From the NCBI GenBank assembly GCA_903824675.1, contig CAIJXV010000086.1, forward strand, positions 46,700 through 110,699: DNA of 64,000 bases, in the 5' to 3' direction. Source of the DNA: an uncultured bacterium. GTDB lineage: Bacteria; Verrucomicrobiota; Kiritimatiellia; CAIKKV01; CAIJXV01. The position numbers and the translations under genes were made by a program. Below are positions 1-7,836 of this stretch, piece by piece. The stretch's first letter is position 1; each line of letters opens with the position of its first letter. A model generated the notes under the pieces. It saw only the letters and a program-made list of their open reading frames with translations, searched no databases and was not told the origin of the DNA.

Positions 1-776
1 ATGCCTCTCGTTTTCTGGCCGAGGCGGATCGGGTGGCTGGCGCAAGTGACATCTTCTGGAGCCGCCGTCGGGGGCTCTTCAGTGATGGACTATCCGGTGA
101 CCGGCTCCACTCCCAGTTCAGCCGACAAACCAACACGTGGTGTGTTTCTGCCGGGTTCGTGGATGCCACCCGGAGCCGCCGGATATTGAAGAAACTTATG
201 GAGGTTGATGATCCTCAACTGGTTCGTTGTGGACCCTACTTCTGGTCCTACCTCCTCCCCGAACTGGCCCGGGCCGGACTATTAAATCTGGGTCTGGAAG
301 CCATCGAAAAGGAATGGCAAGTCATGCTTGAGGGCGGAGCCACCACCTTGTGGGAAACCTTTGCGGGTGATGCGTTGGATTCCTATTGCCATCCCTGGTC
401 AGGGGCACCCCTGGAGTTTCTCCTGCGCTCTATTGCCGGCATTCCATTTGAATCCATCGGCTCGGAAGACTTGGTGATCAAGCCGCGGCCTGATTTAATC
501 AGTGAAGTCGTCGCCCGAGCTGCCACGCGACAAGGTTGGTTCCATATTGAATGGCGGGCAGATGGAGAGGCGTTCATGTTTAAAGGGACCGTTCCCGAAG
601 GAAAAACGGCAACGGTTAACTTCCCCGATGGAACAACATTTCTTGCTGCGGACCGCTGGACACATGACTATCGACCCCGCGTCCGTCGCAAACGCAGTTC
701 CCTGAAGATTTTTAATTTAATCGACCAACTGACGTCGAGCCCTGGAGATGAGCCCATCTCCGACCCAGACGCGTGA
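1..776 (+). CDS. GH78 alpha-L-rhamnosidase-like protein, C-terminal part (5' end outside window)
   Basis: The reading frame is open from the first bases of the window (codon phase begins at position 3) to a TGA at 774-776, so only the last 257 residues or so of a larger glycosidase are seen. The visible part has the late (alpha/alpha)6-barrel signature of GH78 rhamnosidase-like enzymes: FSRQTNTW, then GGATTLWETF, then SYCHPWSGAP, closed by a small beta-rich tail (EWRADGEAF, TVNFPDGT). Family members cleave terminal L-rhamnose from plant or algal glycans, usually outside the cytoplasm. Localisation cannot be judged because the N-terminus is missing. GTG at 33 is not a believable start, since homologous sequence continues upstream of it. 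It is the only plus-strand gene in the first 29 kb and lies beside an accessory island. Confidence 0.8.
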   Translation, partial: ASRFLAEADRVAGASDIFWSRRRGLFSDGLSGDRLHSQFSRQTNTWCVSAGFVDATRSRRILKKLMEVDDPQLVRCGPYFWSYLLPELARAGLLNLGLEAIEKEWQVMLEGGATTLWETFAGDALDSYCHPWSGAPLEFLLRSIAGIPFESIGSEDLVIKPRPDLISEVVARAATRQGWFHIEWRADGEAFMFKGTVPEGKTATVNFPDGTTFLAADRWTHDYRPRVRRKRSSLKIFNLIDQLTSSPGDEPISDPDA

Positions 777-782
777 GTTGAA

Positions 783-959
783 TCAGACCGCTAAGATCTT
801 CACGCCTTTAGAATGTCGCCCCAGCCTGATATGTGTGTAAAATCGCAGGCCCCGATCTTGCATCGGTAATGCCGGGGTATGCGTTTTTGGGCCTACGGGT
901 TGAAAAGGGGGTGTGAGGTTTTGGCGCTGAACAGAGTGCTCTTTGAGGTAGTAGCCCAT
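783..959 (-). pseudogene. RHS-core remnant / dispersed repeat copy B (58-codon open frame)
   Basis: On the minus strand an ATG at 959, preceded by ATAGGA, opens 58 codons beginning MGYYLKEHS and passing through PVGPKTHTP and DRGLRFY before running out into unrelated sequence. The stretch 837-961 matches 7681-7837 at DNA level with a few indels, and there the same frame (MGYHLK, PVGPITHSP, HRGHRFYNG) continues into an RHS core. Here everything after the RFY motif is missing. I read it as the stub of an RHS cassette whose core and toxin tip were deleted or exchanged, though it could also be a dispersed repeat that happens to be open. GCCCAT and ATGGGC flank the start region as a small inverted repeat. 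The rest of 777-1025 shows no other gene. Confidence 0.5.
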
Positions 960-1025
960 GGTGATTCCTATGGGCCAGATACTACTGCGAGAAGGGCGGG
1001 ATTGGAAGCCCAGAATGCCGACAAA

Positions 1026-1280
1026 TTAAGACTTTTTAGGGTCGTCCAATTTATCGTAATCGTCCGGGGGAATGTCCGGGGATTGGGACAGAATTTCCCG
1101 GAACCGTTTAACACTGCCCCGTTTTGCCCGAGCTTCCAAATAGGGATCGGGAATGGTTGAACTCAACCGTTGGATCAAGGCTAGAGTCGTGAACTCGTCG
1201 AGGGAGATATTCCCCACCCGGAGCACCTGCTCGACTTTGTCATTTACCTCATCGGGTATCATAACCTGAAGTTTGGTCAT
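1026..1280 (-). CDS. Ribbon-helix-helix-like antitoxin of PIN toxin-antitoxin pair 1
   Basis: This 84-residue protein has a short strand followed by helices (TKLQVMIPDEVNDKVEQVL, then SLDEFTTLALIQRLS), as in CopG/RHH antitoxins, and an acidic tail (PPDDYDKLDDPKKS) that could sit on the partner toxin. The ATG at 1280 overlaps the TGA of the upstream PIN gene as ATGA and is preceded by GGAGG, so it is preferred over the GTG six bases upstream. Translational coupling with the PIN gene and its small size support an antitoxin that neutralises the nuclease and probably autoregulates the pair. The family is inferred from pattern only. Confidence 0.65.
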   Translation of the reverse strand: MTKLQVMIPDEVNDKVEQVLRVGNISLDEFTTLALIQRLSSTIPDPYLEARAKRGSVKRFREILSQSPDIPPDDYDKLDDPKKS

Positions 1281-1705
1281 GGGCACCCCTCCAATATCTT
1301 TAAAAATTCACTTGGTCGAACCGCATGAATACCAAAACGATTCAATCCTTTGAAATCTTTCGTATTAAAGGTTATCACATACGCTGCCCCAGCTTCAACA
1401 GCCAATTCCAGCACAAAATCGTCTCCCGGATCTGATAAGATCGGCCGATAACGCACCGCAATGTTTTGACGACGAGCGACCGACAGCATACCATCCACGG
1501 CTTCATCAGCCAGCGCCAACGGTCGGCCTTGCTCCTTCAGGGTACGCTTTAGCGCCGACTCGTATTCCAGCAACAACGCCGTCGAGATGTTTATTTCCCA
1601 ACGGGGATCTCCAATACCTAACAACAGTTTATTGGACGCCCCGTTGCTCGACCGCACCGCCGCCACCAGCACATTGGTATCGACAACCACTTGAATCGGT
1701 TCCAT
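1277..1705 (-). CDS. PIN-domain ribonuclease toxin (COG1569-like)
   Basis: A 142-residue PIN-fold protein starting at the ATG at 1705, which has GGAG at proper distance; an in-frame start 14 codons upstream lacks one. The acidic residues expected of PIN nucleases are visible: VVDTNVLVAAV at the N-terminus, the Glu in LLEYESAL, and the late block DPGDDFVLELA...AYVITFNTKDF. Family members are Mg-dependent endoribonucleases in type II toxin-antitoxin modules. The antitoxin follows downstream with a 4-base overlap, so the gene order is toxin first, opposite to the usual order. It lies next to the recombinase pair and may be cargo of that element. Confidence 0.8.
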   Translation of the reverse strand: MEPIQVVVDTNVLVAAVRSSNGASNKLLLGIGDPRWEINISTALLLEYESALKRTLKEQGRPLALADEAVDGMLSVARRQNIAVRYRPILSDPGDDFVLELAVEAGAAYVITFNTKDFKGLNRFGIHAVRPSEFLKILEGCP

Positions 1706-1756
1706 CGGTTCTCCTTGACCGCCTCTTGTAGCAGAATCCGCCGCCATGGCAAGCCT

Positions 1757-2698
1757 TCAATCCCCCTGCGCGGTCCGCTCCTCCTGCTCCCTGGGATGGC
1801 ACTTCTCGTGGGTAACCTTCAGGTCGGTGATGGTCAGCTTGGCGTAATGCTTGAGGGTCTCCAGGGACTCGTGGCCGAGCAGTTCCTTCACGTGGTACAT
1901 GTTGGCGCCACCCCGCAGCAGTTCCGTGGCGCAACTTCTGCGGAAGGTATGCGGCGTCACCTCAATCGAAATCCCCGCCTTCCGGGCGCACGCCTTGATT
2001 TGACGCCGGAAGGTGTAATACGGGAACCGCCGCCCCGACGAGTCCACGAACAAGGACGGCTGATCCGGTCCCGCCGACACCGCCCGAATCGCCCGGATAT
2101 AGCTCTCCAGGTATTGCAGGGCGGTCTTGCCGATCGGTACCACCCGCTCTTTCCGCCCCTTGCCCAACACCTTCGCCGTCGCGTTCTTGAAATCCACCGC
2201 CCCAATGTCCAACCCCAGGAGTTCGGCCACCCGGATGCCGCTGGAATAGAGCACCTCCAGCATCGTTCTCAAGCGGTAGCCATCCGGAGTTTCTGTGGAA
2301 ACCACCCGCAACAGCCTCGTCATCGAGTCATGCGTCAGGATGTTGCCCGGCAACAGGAAGGGCTCCTTCACGTACTGCAACACGGACGCCATTTGCTGGC
2401 TCACCACCCCGGTCTTCGCCAAGTGTTTCAATAGGCCGTTTACGGTTTCGACGTACTTGTTGATGCTCCGCGGCTTGAGCGGCCGCCCGGTGGGGTTGGT
2501 CTTTTTGGACAGTTCTTGCTGCCAGGCTTGCAGGTGCTTGGCTCGCAACCGGTCCGGCTCCCCCACCCGCTGCCGCTCATCCAGCCATCGGATGAAAACG
2601 CCCGCGCAATAGCGCGACTGCCGGATCGTATAGGCGCTGAAGTTGAGCGACCGCAAATGGTCCATATATTCCCCATGATAGTCGGCCAGCGTCTTCAT
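1757..2698 (-). CDS. Tyrosine recombinase, second of a tandem pair
   Basis: A 313-residue XerC/D-type integrase. The N-terminal SAM-like core-binding domain spans about residues 1-105 and the catalytic domain 120-290. The catalytic set is complete: Arg156 (SSGIRVAEL), Lys180 (LGKGRKERVVP), His250 and Arg253 (TPHTFRRSC), His276 (ELLGHES) and Tyr285 (LKHYAKL). The ATG overlaps the stop of the upstream recombinase by 4 bases (ATGA), so the two are translated together. Tandem, non-identical tyrosine recombinases resemble the TnpA/TnpB pair of Tn554-type transposons. Dedicated Xer dif recombination seems unlikely because of the element context and the 4-base coupling. Confidence 0.9.
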   Translation of the reverse strand: MKTLADYHGEYMDHLRSLNFSAYTIRQSRYCAGVFIRWLDERQRVGEPDRLRAKHLQAWQQELSKKTNPTGRPLKPRSINKYVETVNGLLKHLAKTGVVSQQMASVLQYVKEPFLLPGNILTHDSMTRLLRVVSTETPDGYRLRTMLEVLYSSGIRVAELLGLDIGAVDFKNATAKVLGKGRKERVVPIGKTALQYLESYIRAIRAVSAGPDQPSLFVDSSGRRFPYYTFRRQIKACARKAGISIEVTPHTFRRSCATELLRGGANMYHVKELLGHESLETLKHYAKLTITDLKVTHEKCHPREQEERTAQGD

Positions 2699-3600
2699 TG
2701 CCCCACCCGGCTATTTTCGTGCGCCCGCTTGAGATCGGCGATGGATACTTTGAGGTATTGCTCCAGATTCTCCAGGGTCGCATGCCCCAATAATTGCTGA
2801 ATGGCCACTGGACTGGCCCCCCGCCGAAGCATATGGGTCGCACAGGCCCGCCGGATCGAATGCAGTCCGATCCGCGTCTGGATATTCCCCTGGCGTTGAT
2901 ACTGCCGCAGGTTGATCACAATGGCGCCGGCGCCCAATGGGCGTCCCGTCGCCGCCAACCACAGCGCCTCCCCGCTCCCTCCCGCCGCCCAATCCCCGCG
3001 TACTTCGTCCAGATACCGCCCGACCCAGTCCAACGCCACCTGGCCGACCGGCACCATCCGTTCCTTGCCCCCCTTCCCGAAGATGCGCGCCTCGCTGGCG
3101 TCCCGCTGAATGGACGAGACCTTCAGATCGAGCAGTTCCTGCCGCCGAACCCCGGTGCTGTACACGAATTCCAGCATGGCCCGATCCCGGATTCCGACCG
3201 ACGTGGCCACCTTTGGCTGGCCGAGCAGTATCCGCATCTCCTCCTCTGTGGGCACGGGCTGCAAAAGCGTCGGCACCTTCATGACCGGCAGCCCCTCGGC
3301 CGGGTTTTCAAATATCGCCTGCTGTTCCTCCAAATGCCGGAAGAAACCCCGAATCGCCTGAAAATAGGACTGAATCGAGGCGGGCTTGAATCGGCGCTCC
3401 AACAGATTGAGGCGATAGGCCTCCAGGTCGGGGGCGAGAATCGACCGGACATCCGGTTTCTTCACCCGCGCCACGAAATCCCCCAAGGCCCGCCGATAAC
3501 AGTCCACCGTGCGCAAACTGAACCGCCTGGCTTGCAAGGTCTCGACGTAAAGCCCGACTTCTTCACCTATGCCTTTCACTTTTTTTTCGAGATTTCCCAT
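2695..3600 (-). CDS. Tyrosine recombinase, first of a tandem pair
   Basis: A 301-residue integrase starting at ATG 3600, which is preceded by AAAGGA; the upstream in-frame start at 3627 has no such site. The N-terminal core-binding domain (roughly 10-105) is followed by a catalytic domain with Arg152 (STGVRRQEL), Lys176 (GKGGKER), His247/Arg250 (LHSIRRAC), His273 (LLGHATL) and Tyr282 (LEQYLKV), so all active-site positions are present. It is clearly divergent from its downstream partner, so the pair is not a recent duplication. It follows the element ATPase gene by about 50 bases containing an inverted repeat and three 10-base tandem repeats. The protein probably catalyses integration or excision of the element together with its partner. 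Confidence 0.9.
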   Translation of the reverse strand: MGNLEKKVKGIGEEVGLYVETLQARRFSLRTVDCYRRALGDFVARVKKPDVRSILAPDLEAYRLNLLERRFKPASIQSYFQAIRGFFRHLEEQQAIFENPAEGLPVMKVPTLLQPVPTEEEMRILLGQPKVATSVGIRDRAMLEFVYSTGVRRQELLDLKVSSIQRDASEARIFGKGGKERMVPVGQVALDWVGRYLDEVRGDWAAGGSGEALWLAATGRPLGAGAIVINLRQYQRQGNIQTRIGLHSIRRACATHMLRRGASPVAIQQLLGHATLENLEQYLKVSIADLKRAHENSRVGQ

Positions 3601-3649
3601 ACTATCCTTTCGTGGTAATCTGGTCACCCGCAGTGCAACCCGTTGTTGT

Positions 3650-5980
3650 TTAATCGGTTAAGTGGTGTTCACCACCACTGACCACCCCTGGTAAGCCCTG
3701 GTAATCCTTGGTAATCCCCGAACCCGCATTGATCCCATTTTTGCATAAAACAGGGGGATAACCGCCACCCAGGTCTCCAAAGCACACCCGATAATGGTAA
3801 CTCGACCCGATTCGGCGCGATTCCATCGCTAAAAATTCCATGTCCACCAGTTGCACGATATACCGCTTGATGCGCATGTGCGGCCACCCGGTGAATTCCC
3901 GGATTTCCCGGCGGGTAAACAGGATGTCCTCCCGGTGCGGGCCCCGGCCCGTTTCAGGGTCCGTCTCCTTCGCCACCCGCTCGTTGACCAGGCTCTCAAT
4001 CTGGGCCAGCAAATCTCGACTGACCCGGTTGAGGTCGTCCAGGCTTTTACCTAAAATCTCGTCCGCCAAGTTGGTCGCGATCCGCAGGTCGTCTTCATCC
4101 ACTTCCACATAGTCCCGGCCATTGCGGCTTCGCACCGGCTTGCGCATCTGCCGTAAAAAAGCCACCGCATTGATGAGGTTGAGATATTTGGGTTGATCCC
4201 GCCGGCTCTGGAGCCGGTCATCCGTGTAGGCCAGTTGTTCCGCAAAGGGGTTCATTACCGCCAGAGGCTTCAATAGCCGTTGGTAGTTCCGGTGCTTCCG
4301 GATCGCCGCCTCCCGTTCCGAGCCACTGCCCCGTCCTTCCCAGGTCCGACGCTTGCGCTGGCTTTCCAAGATGGCCCGCGTCTGCTCCCGGCTCTCGTCC
4401 ACGCCGGTCACGAAGAACCGGCTGCGCGTCTCGGGGTCCACGTCCGGGTTGGTCGTCGTGATGAAGACGCTCGTCGGACCCTCCACCCGGTTCTGCATCG
4501 TCGTGAGCCGGCCGCTGCCCAGGTCCTTGACCGTCGTCTCGATGACGAGTTCGCCCGCCGAGATCAGATTCCGGATGGCATAGGACGCCTGGCTGACCCC
4601 CGCCTCCTCCTCCAACGCCAGGATCTTGTGTTTCAGGCTGTTGGTGCCTTTGTAGAAGAGCGCCTTGCCCGTGAGGCTCGTGAGCTTGACTACATCTTCC
4701 GGGGGACACATCAGCAGGGTGGCGTCCTGCAGGGTGCTCTTCCCGGCTCCGGAACTGGAGAGGATCAGCACCGAAATGGGCTCGTCGGTCTTCCGGCTGA
4801 TCGCCGCCAGGTAGCACAGCAGTTTATTGGACTCCTCGCCCACCAGACCACAAGCATCGAAGTCCTGCAATATGACGGCGCAAATGTCCTCGGCCGTGCC
4901 CAAGGCGGTCGCCTCCTGCTGCTCCTCGTCGGTCATGGCGATGAGCGGCGGCGCGTTACTCGTGCGCTCCAGCGGGGAATAGTCCTCGCAAAGCTTGATG
5001 AGCTTGACCAGGTCGCCGTCGATGATGTCAGGGGATTCCTCGAAAAAACAGCACAGGTCCTGCACCAGGGTCTTGCGGGATTTGGCTGAGTACAAATCGA
5101 GCGTATCCACATGGAGCTTACCGAACCGCTCGGTCTTGATCGTCATTTTGAGTTTCCGGCCATTCTTGTCGATGCCCAGCACCTCATAGCGACGGCGGCC
5201 CAGGGAAACGACAAACCCCTGATCGTTGGATTCCGGTCGGCCTTCGCCCGTCTTGACCGATGTCGTCAGGCGCTCGATCTCGGCGACCAATTCGGCTGGC
5301 CCTTTTTGCGCCAGAAAGTCGTTGGGCGCAAGGGGGTGGAATCGGACCGAAAAACCCGCCAATTGCTCCATGACGAGCCTTGCCGCAGATGGATTTCCAA
5401 AGAGGCTGATGCGCCGCACCCCGCAATCATGGAGATAGTTGAGATCCAGCGGTTTTAGGTGATTGCCGATGACCGCGCAGGCGTGTGGAAATCCGACACG
5501 GTGCAGGCTGAGGCCGTCCGCCAGCTTCAGGGTCAGGAGCAGTTCCGGATACAGCCGGGCGACCCGGGCATTCCACAGGGCCGTCGGAGACAAAGGGGCC
5601 AGCAGATCCTCCGTTGTCCCCAGGGATATTCCGGCGAGCCCCACCAGACCGCCGTCGCCATCCGTCATCGGCACCGTGATGTGGTGCAAAAAGTATTCCT
5701 GCCCCACGACCGTCATGAGACCGATGCTTCGCAGGGCATCCTTGAGTTCTTCGCCCTCCTTCGGAAGGGTCGTGATGAGGCGGCCGTTGGCACAGCCGAG
5801 TTGGAAATGGGCGATCAGTTCCGGGTCGTCAAGCCGGTGGCGCTGGAGCCAGCTTCGCGCCTTTTGGGCGCTGGGCATGGCTTTTTGATAGAACCGGGCC
5901 ACTTTTTCGATGAGCCCGGCCGGCACCCTGGGCTCTTCCGGCTGGGGCCGCTCGTCCTGTTCCTGGTTTTCGTCCGACAT
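3650..5980 (-). CDS. Mobile-element ATPase with degenerate primase TOPRIM-like domain
   Basis: A 776-residue protein with two parts. Residues about 20-240 resemble the DnaG/phage-primase region, including FHLG-like LIAHFQLGCANG, ITVPMTDGDGGLVGL and a TOPRIM-like fold around 135-218. The acidic residues of an active TOPRIM are not evident: the stretch LLLTLKLADGLSL lacks the Glu, and ISLFGNPSAAR lacks the Asp pair. Residues about 360-620 form a P-loop ATPase with Walker A SSSGAGKST (Lys414), Walker B-like KILALEEEAG and a TTTNPDVDPETRSRF motif of MCM/AAA-like helicase cores. A winged-helix-like tail follows. The chosen ATG at 5980 follows GGAGCGG. It probably supports replication or transfer of the integrative element. 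Its function is inferred. Confidence 0.7.
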   Translation of the reverse strand: MSDENQEQDERPQPEEPRVPAGLIEKVARFYQKAMPSAQKARSWLQRHRLDDPELIAHFQLGCANGRLITTLPKEGEELKDALRSIGLMTVVGQEYFLHHITVPMTDGDGGLVGLAGISLGTTEDLLAPLSPTALWNARVARLYPELLLTLKLADGLSLHRVGFPHACAVIGNHLKPLDLNYLHDCGVRRISLFGNPSAARLVMEQLAGFSVRFHPLAPNDFLAQKGPAELVAEIERLTTSVKTGEGRPESNDQGFVVSLGRRRYEVLGIDKNGRKLKMTIKTERFGKLHVDTLDLYSAKSRKTLVQDLCCFFEESPDIIDGDLVKLIKLCEDYSPLERTSNAPPLIAMTDEEQQEATALGTAEDICAVILQDFDACGLVGEESNKLLCYLAAISRKTDEPISVLILSSSGAGKSTLQDATLLMCPPEDVVKLTSLTGKALFYKGTNSLKHKILALEEEAGVSQASYAIRNLISAGELVIETTVKDLGSGRLTTMQNRVEGPTSVFITTTNPDVDPETRSRFFVTGVDESREQTRAILESQRKRRTWEGRGSGSEREAAIRKHRNYQRLLKPLAVMNPFAEQLAYTDDRLQSRRDQPKYLNLINAVAFLRQMRKPVRSRNGRDYVEVDEDDLRIATNLADEILGKSLDDLNRVSRDLLAQIESLVNERVAKETDPETGRGPHREDILFTRREIREFTGWPHMRIKRYIVQLVDMEFLAMESRRIGSSYHYRVCFGDLGGGYPPVLCKNGINAGSGITKDYQGLPGVVSGGEHHLTD
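3661..3717. repeat. Inverted repeat plus three 10-base tandem repeats at the ATPase/recombinase junction
   Basis: AGTGGTG (3661-3667) and CACCACT (3673-3679) form a perfect 7-base inverted repeat around TTCAC. Right beside it, 3686-3717 contains three near-identical decamers, read on the minus strand as ATTACCAAGG, ATTACCAGGG, CTTACCAGGG. All of this lies inside the last codons of the ATPase gene, where it encodes the repeated peptide KDYQGLPG. The combination of an inverted repeat and iterons next to two recombinase genes would suit a recombinase or replication-protein binding site. A simple coding repeat cannot be excluded. Confidence 0.45.
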
Positions 5981-6470
5981 GGTTCCGCTCCCGCTTGCCG
6001 GGCATACACTTTTCCGGGCAAGCAGAGGCACGGTAGCACGGGCACGGGGTAGACCCTATCGAGATACGTAACGCATCGAGCAGTTCCTTCACAACGCACG
6101 ACTTTCCAGGCGCTTGGAAAAGGTTCAGAATCCGTAACGCGCCGCTCTTGGGGTGGGATACTTTCGCCCAAAAACGGGTCTTTTTGAGCGAAACCAGGGG
6201 CACCAGCAGTTCCATGATGAACGAGCGGCGACGGTGCTTGCGCCAGTAGTTGGGATGTTGCTCCCGCCACACCCGGACCCGGGCCAGGTCGGCCTCGCCG
6301 GACGGGAAGTGGTTATGCCGCCGCCAGGCCCGGGTAGTCTTCCGACGGCGGGCTTTCTGGCAGTCGGGGTCGGAGCAGAATTTCTGGCGGGCAGCCGACC
6401 GGGGGTTGGGTTCATACCACTCACCGCAATGGATACAGCGTCGCAGCCGAAACCGTTTCCTTATTGGCAT
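5829..6470 (-). CDS. Cys-rich zinc-finger-like protein of the element, C-terminus overlapping the ATPase gene
   Basis: The ATG at 6470 has a near-perfect AAGGAGG eight bases upstream. The first ~85 residues are convincing: four cysteines in RCIHCGEWY and KFCSDPDCQKAR, a basic helix RRRKTTRAWRRHN and a WREQHPNYWRKH motif, as in small DNA-binding zinc proteins of integrative elements. After residue ~90 the sequence loses this character, and the last 50 codons run through the start of the downstream ATPase gene in another frame, giving a low-complexity Gly/Ala/Arg tail. The 3' half is therefore probably frame-shifted or readthrough sequence rather than a native domain. It may regulate the element. 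Total frame length is 213 residues. Confidence 0.5.
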   Translation of the reverse strand: MPIRKRFRLRRCIHCGEWYEPNPRSAARQKFCSDPDCQKARRRKTTRAWRRHNHFPSGEADLARVRVWREQHPNYWRKHRRRSFIMELLVPLVSLKKTRFWAKVSHPKSGALRILNLFQAPGKSCVVKELLDALRISIGSTPCPCYRASACPEKCMPGKRERNHVGRKPGTGRAAPAGRAQGAGRAHRKSGPVLSKSHAQRPKGAKLAPAPPA

Positions 6471-6597
6471 GTCCGCGCCCTCCTTGGACGCGTAGTGTAG
6501 GGGATTCAGCCGGGAACCGGAAATAGAAAGAGATTGAGGGAGAAGCGGCTGGTGGGAGAATAACAGACAACATGGCCCCATTGGCTCCGGCAGAAAC

Positions 6598-7083
6598 CTA
6601 GTGCGCTTTTTGGTCAAAGAAAAACATATCGATGAAAGAAAAGTATTTATCTTTTAGAATAAATTCGCATTCATAATCTAGAGATTTATCCTTGGATTCA
6701 AGAATTATCCGAAGGGAATAATTACCTTCCGGAAAAGATCGATCAACACCTTCCTTTTTATTATACACCCAAAATGTTTGCCACTTGTCGTTTTGGGAAT
6801 TTGCATAATTATTCGGCACAACACTGATGTTCAGAGCCCCCATTTTTGCATGTTTTATGAATGACTTTTCCAAATTAAGAGACATCGGAACATCGGATGC
6901 TTTATCAAGCGATATGCACAGTCGTTTTTTTTCGGCGGATATTACTAATCGACGTGATTCAAGATGCTGCCATTTATCTGCATATGTGATTTGTGGTATG
7001 CTTGTGCAAGAACTTCCAAGCAAGAGAATAATGCAAATCGAAATTTGCCCTGTCAATAAGAACGGATTAAAATTCATTCGCAT
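6598..7083 (-). CDS. Putative lipoprotein, candidate immunity protein for the PLA2-like RHS tip
   Basis: A 161-residue protein with an N-terminal hydrophobic segment (ISICIILLLGSSC) that ends in a cysteine at position 26, consistent with a lipoprotein signal although the -3 residue is Gly rather than Leu. The mature part is polar and Lys-rich, with alternating strands (ESRRLVISAEKKRLCISLD, GNYSLRIILES). I recognise no named domain. It starts 9 bases after the stop of the phospholipase-like toxin gene and shares its AT-rich composition, unlike the GC-rich neighbours. Known phospholipase effectors are often paired with periplasmic or lipoprotein immunity proteins, so this is the natural candidate. 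That role is inferred from position and localisation only. Confidence 0.6.
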   Translation of the reverse strand: MRMNFNPFLLTGQISICIILLLGSSCTSIPQITYADKWQHLESRRLVISAEKKRLCISLDKASDVPMSLNLEKSFIKHAKMGALNISVVPNNYANSQNDKWQTFWVYNKKEGVDRSFPEGNYSLRIILESKDKSLDYECEFILKDKYFSFIDMFFFDQKAH

Positions 7084-7092
7084 GCCACGCTA

Positions 7093-7836
7093 TCAAGGGC
7101 CGGTAATCGGATCTACGGAACAGAAATAACAGATGATACCATTTCGAGCCGCACCGAAAGTGGTAGACTTTTTCGCACAAGAGCAAAGATTGTCATTACA
7201 AGCACGGGAACATCCGCCCCTCCATAATGGCGCGAGCAGTTCGGAATAATCCATAGGATTATTGATTCCTGCGCAACAGGCATCGTGTGTAAAACAGCAT
7301 GAATCTAAATCATCGATGGACGGAGGATACCCACTCCCCATTAGGTACGAAAGCCAAGGGAAGTCATAACTAGCCTTAGGCATGCCACCAGTCCAATTCG
7401 GCCCGCACCAATTGCCATGTATCTCCAATAACCCCAATCCATCAACTTTATTAACACCATCATTATGTCCAAATAAATAAACCGGCACTGATTTATTTTG
7501 ATCAATTTCTAATTTTACTCGATAAGCCAGATTGCGAAGCTTTTGAAGTTTTTCTGCCACAGTACCGGTAATTTTAATGTTTGCTCCGTCAAAAAGTTGG
7601 TGCCCTTGATAGATATGATTCAATGCAAATGAAAGTTCCCCAATCGGATCCCGACTCATCCACCTCCCGGTCTCACCATTGTAAAATCGGTGGCCCCGAT
7701 GTTGCAGCGGTGAGTCGGGGGAATGCGTTATTGGCCCTACGGGTGAAACAGGGGCCTGCCCTGCGAAGCTATCCGAGCGAAGCAGGTGTGTGCGTTCTGG
7801 GCCGGTCGAGGTCGGAATTTTAAGGTGATAGCCCAT
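7093..7836 (-). CDS. Orphan RHS core fragment with phospholipase A2-like toxin tip
   Basis: This 247-residue frame starts with a ~48-residue leader shared with a repeat at 837-961, then joins an RHS-associated core (GHRFYNGETGRWMSRDPIGE, residues 48-67) that ends at VDGLGL. The C-terminal ~110 residues carry HGNWCGPNWTGG, then DDLDSCCFTHDACC with Cys180, Cys181, His184, Asp185 and Cys187. This matches the phospholipase A2 histidine active-site pattern CCxxHDxC, with a Cys-rich tail. A full RHS protein is usually over 1,000 residues; the whole repeat shell is missing, so this is an orphan or displaced tip. The toxin would hydrolyse membrane phospholipids. The start at ATG 7836 has only a modest AGAGG upstream. 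Confidence 0.75.
   Translation of the reverse strand: MGYHLKIPTSTGPERTHLLRSDSFAGQAPVSPVGPITHSPDSPLQHRGHRFYNGETGRWMSRDPIGELSFALNHIYQGHQLFDGANIKITGTVAEKLQKLRNLAYRVKLEIDQNKSVPVYLFGHNDGVNKVDGLGLLEIHGNWCGPNWTGGMPKASYDFPWLSYLMGSGYPPSIDDLDSCCFTHDACCAGINNPMDYSELLAPLWRGGCSRACNDNLCSCAKKSTTFGAARNGIICYFCSVDPITGP

Noticed and set aside
1757..3600. RIT element (three tandem recombinases)
   Set aside because: Only two recombinase genes are present and no third overlapping one is found on either side.
2794..3618. Long plus-strand open frame opposite the first recombinase
   Set aside because: It mirrors the recombinase gene on the other strand, is Pro/Arg-rich and shows no protein-family pattern; the minus-strand frame has all catalytic residues.
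4280..5089. 269-codon plus-strand open frame opposite the ATPase gene
   Set aside because: GC-rich shadow frame; the minus strand carries Walker motifs in the same interval.
5829..6230. Gly/Ala/Arg-rich C-terminus of the zinc-finger gene as a real domain
   Set aside because: Composition matches the antiparallel or shifted frame of the ATPase start; kept only as part of the open frame.
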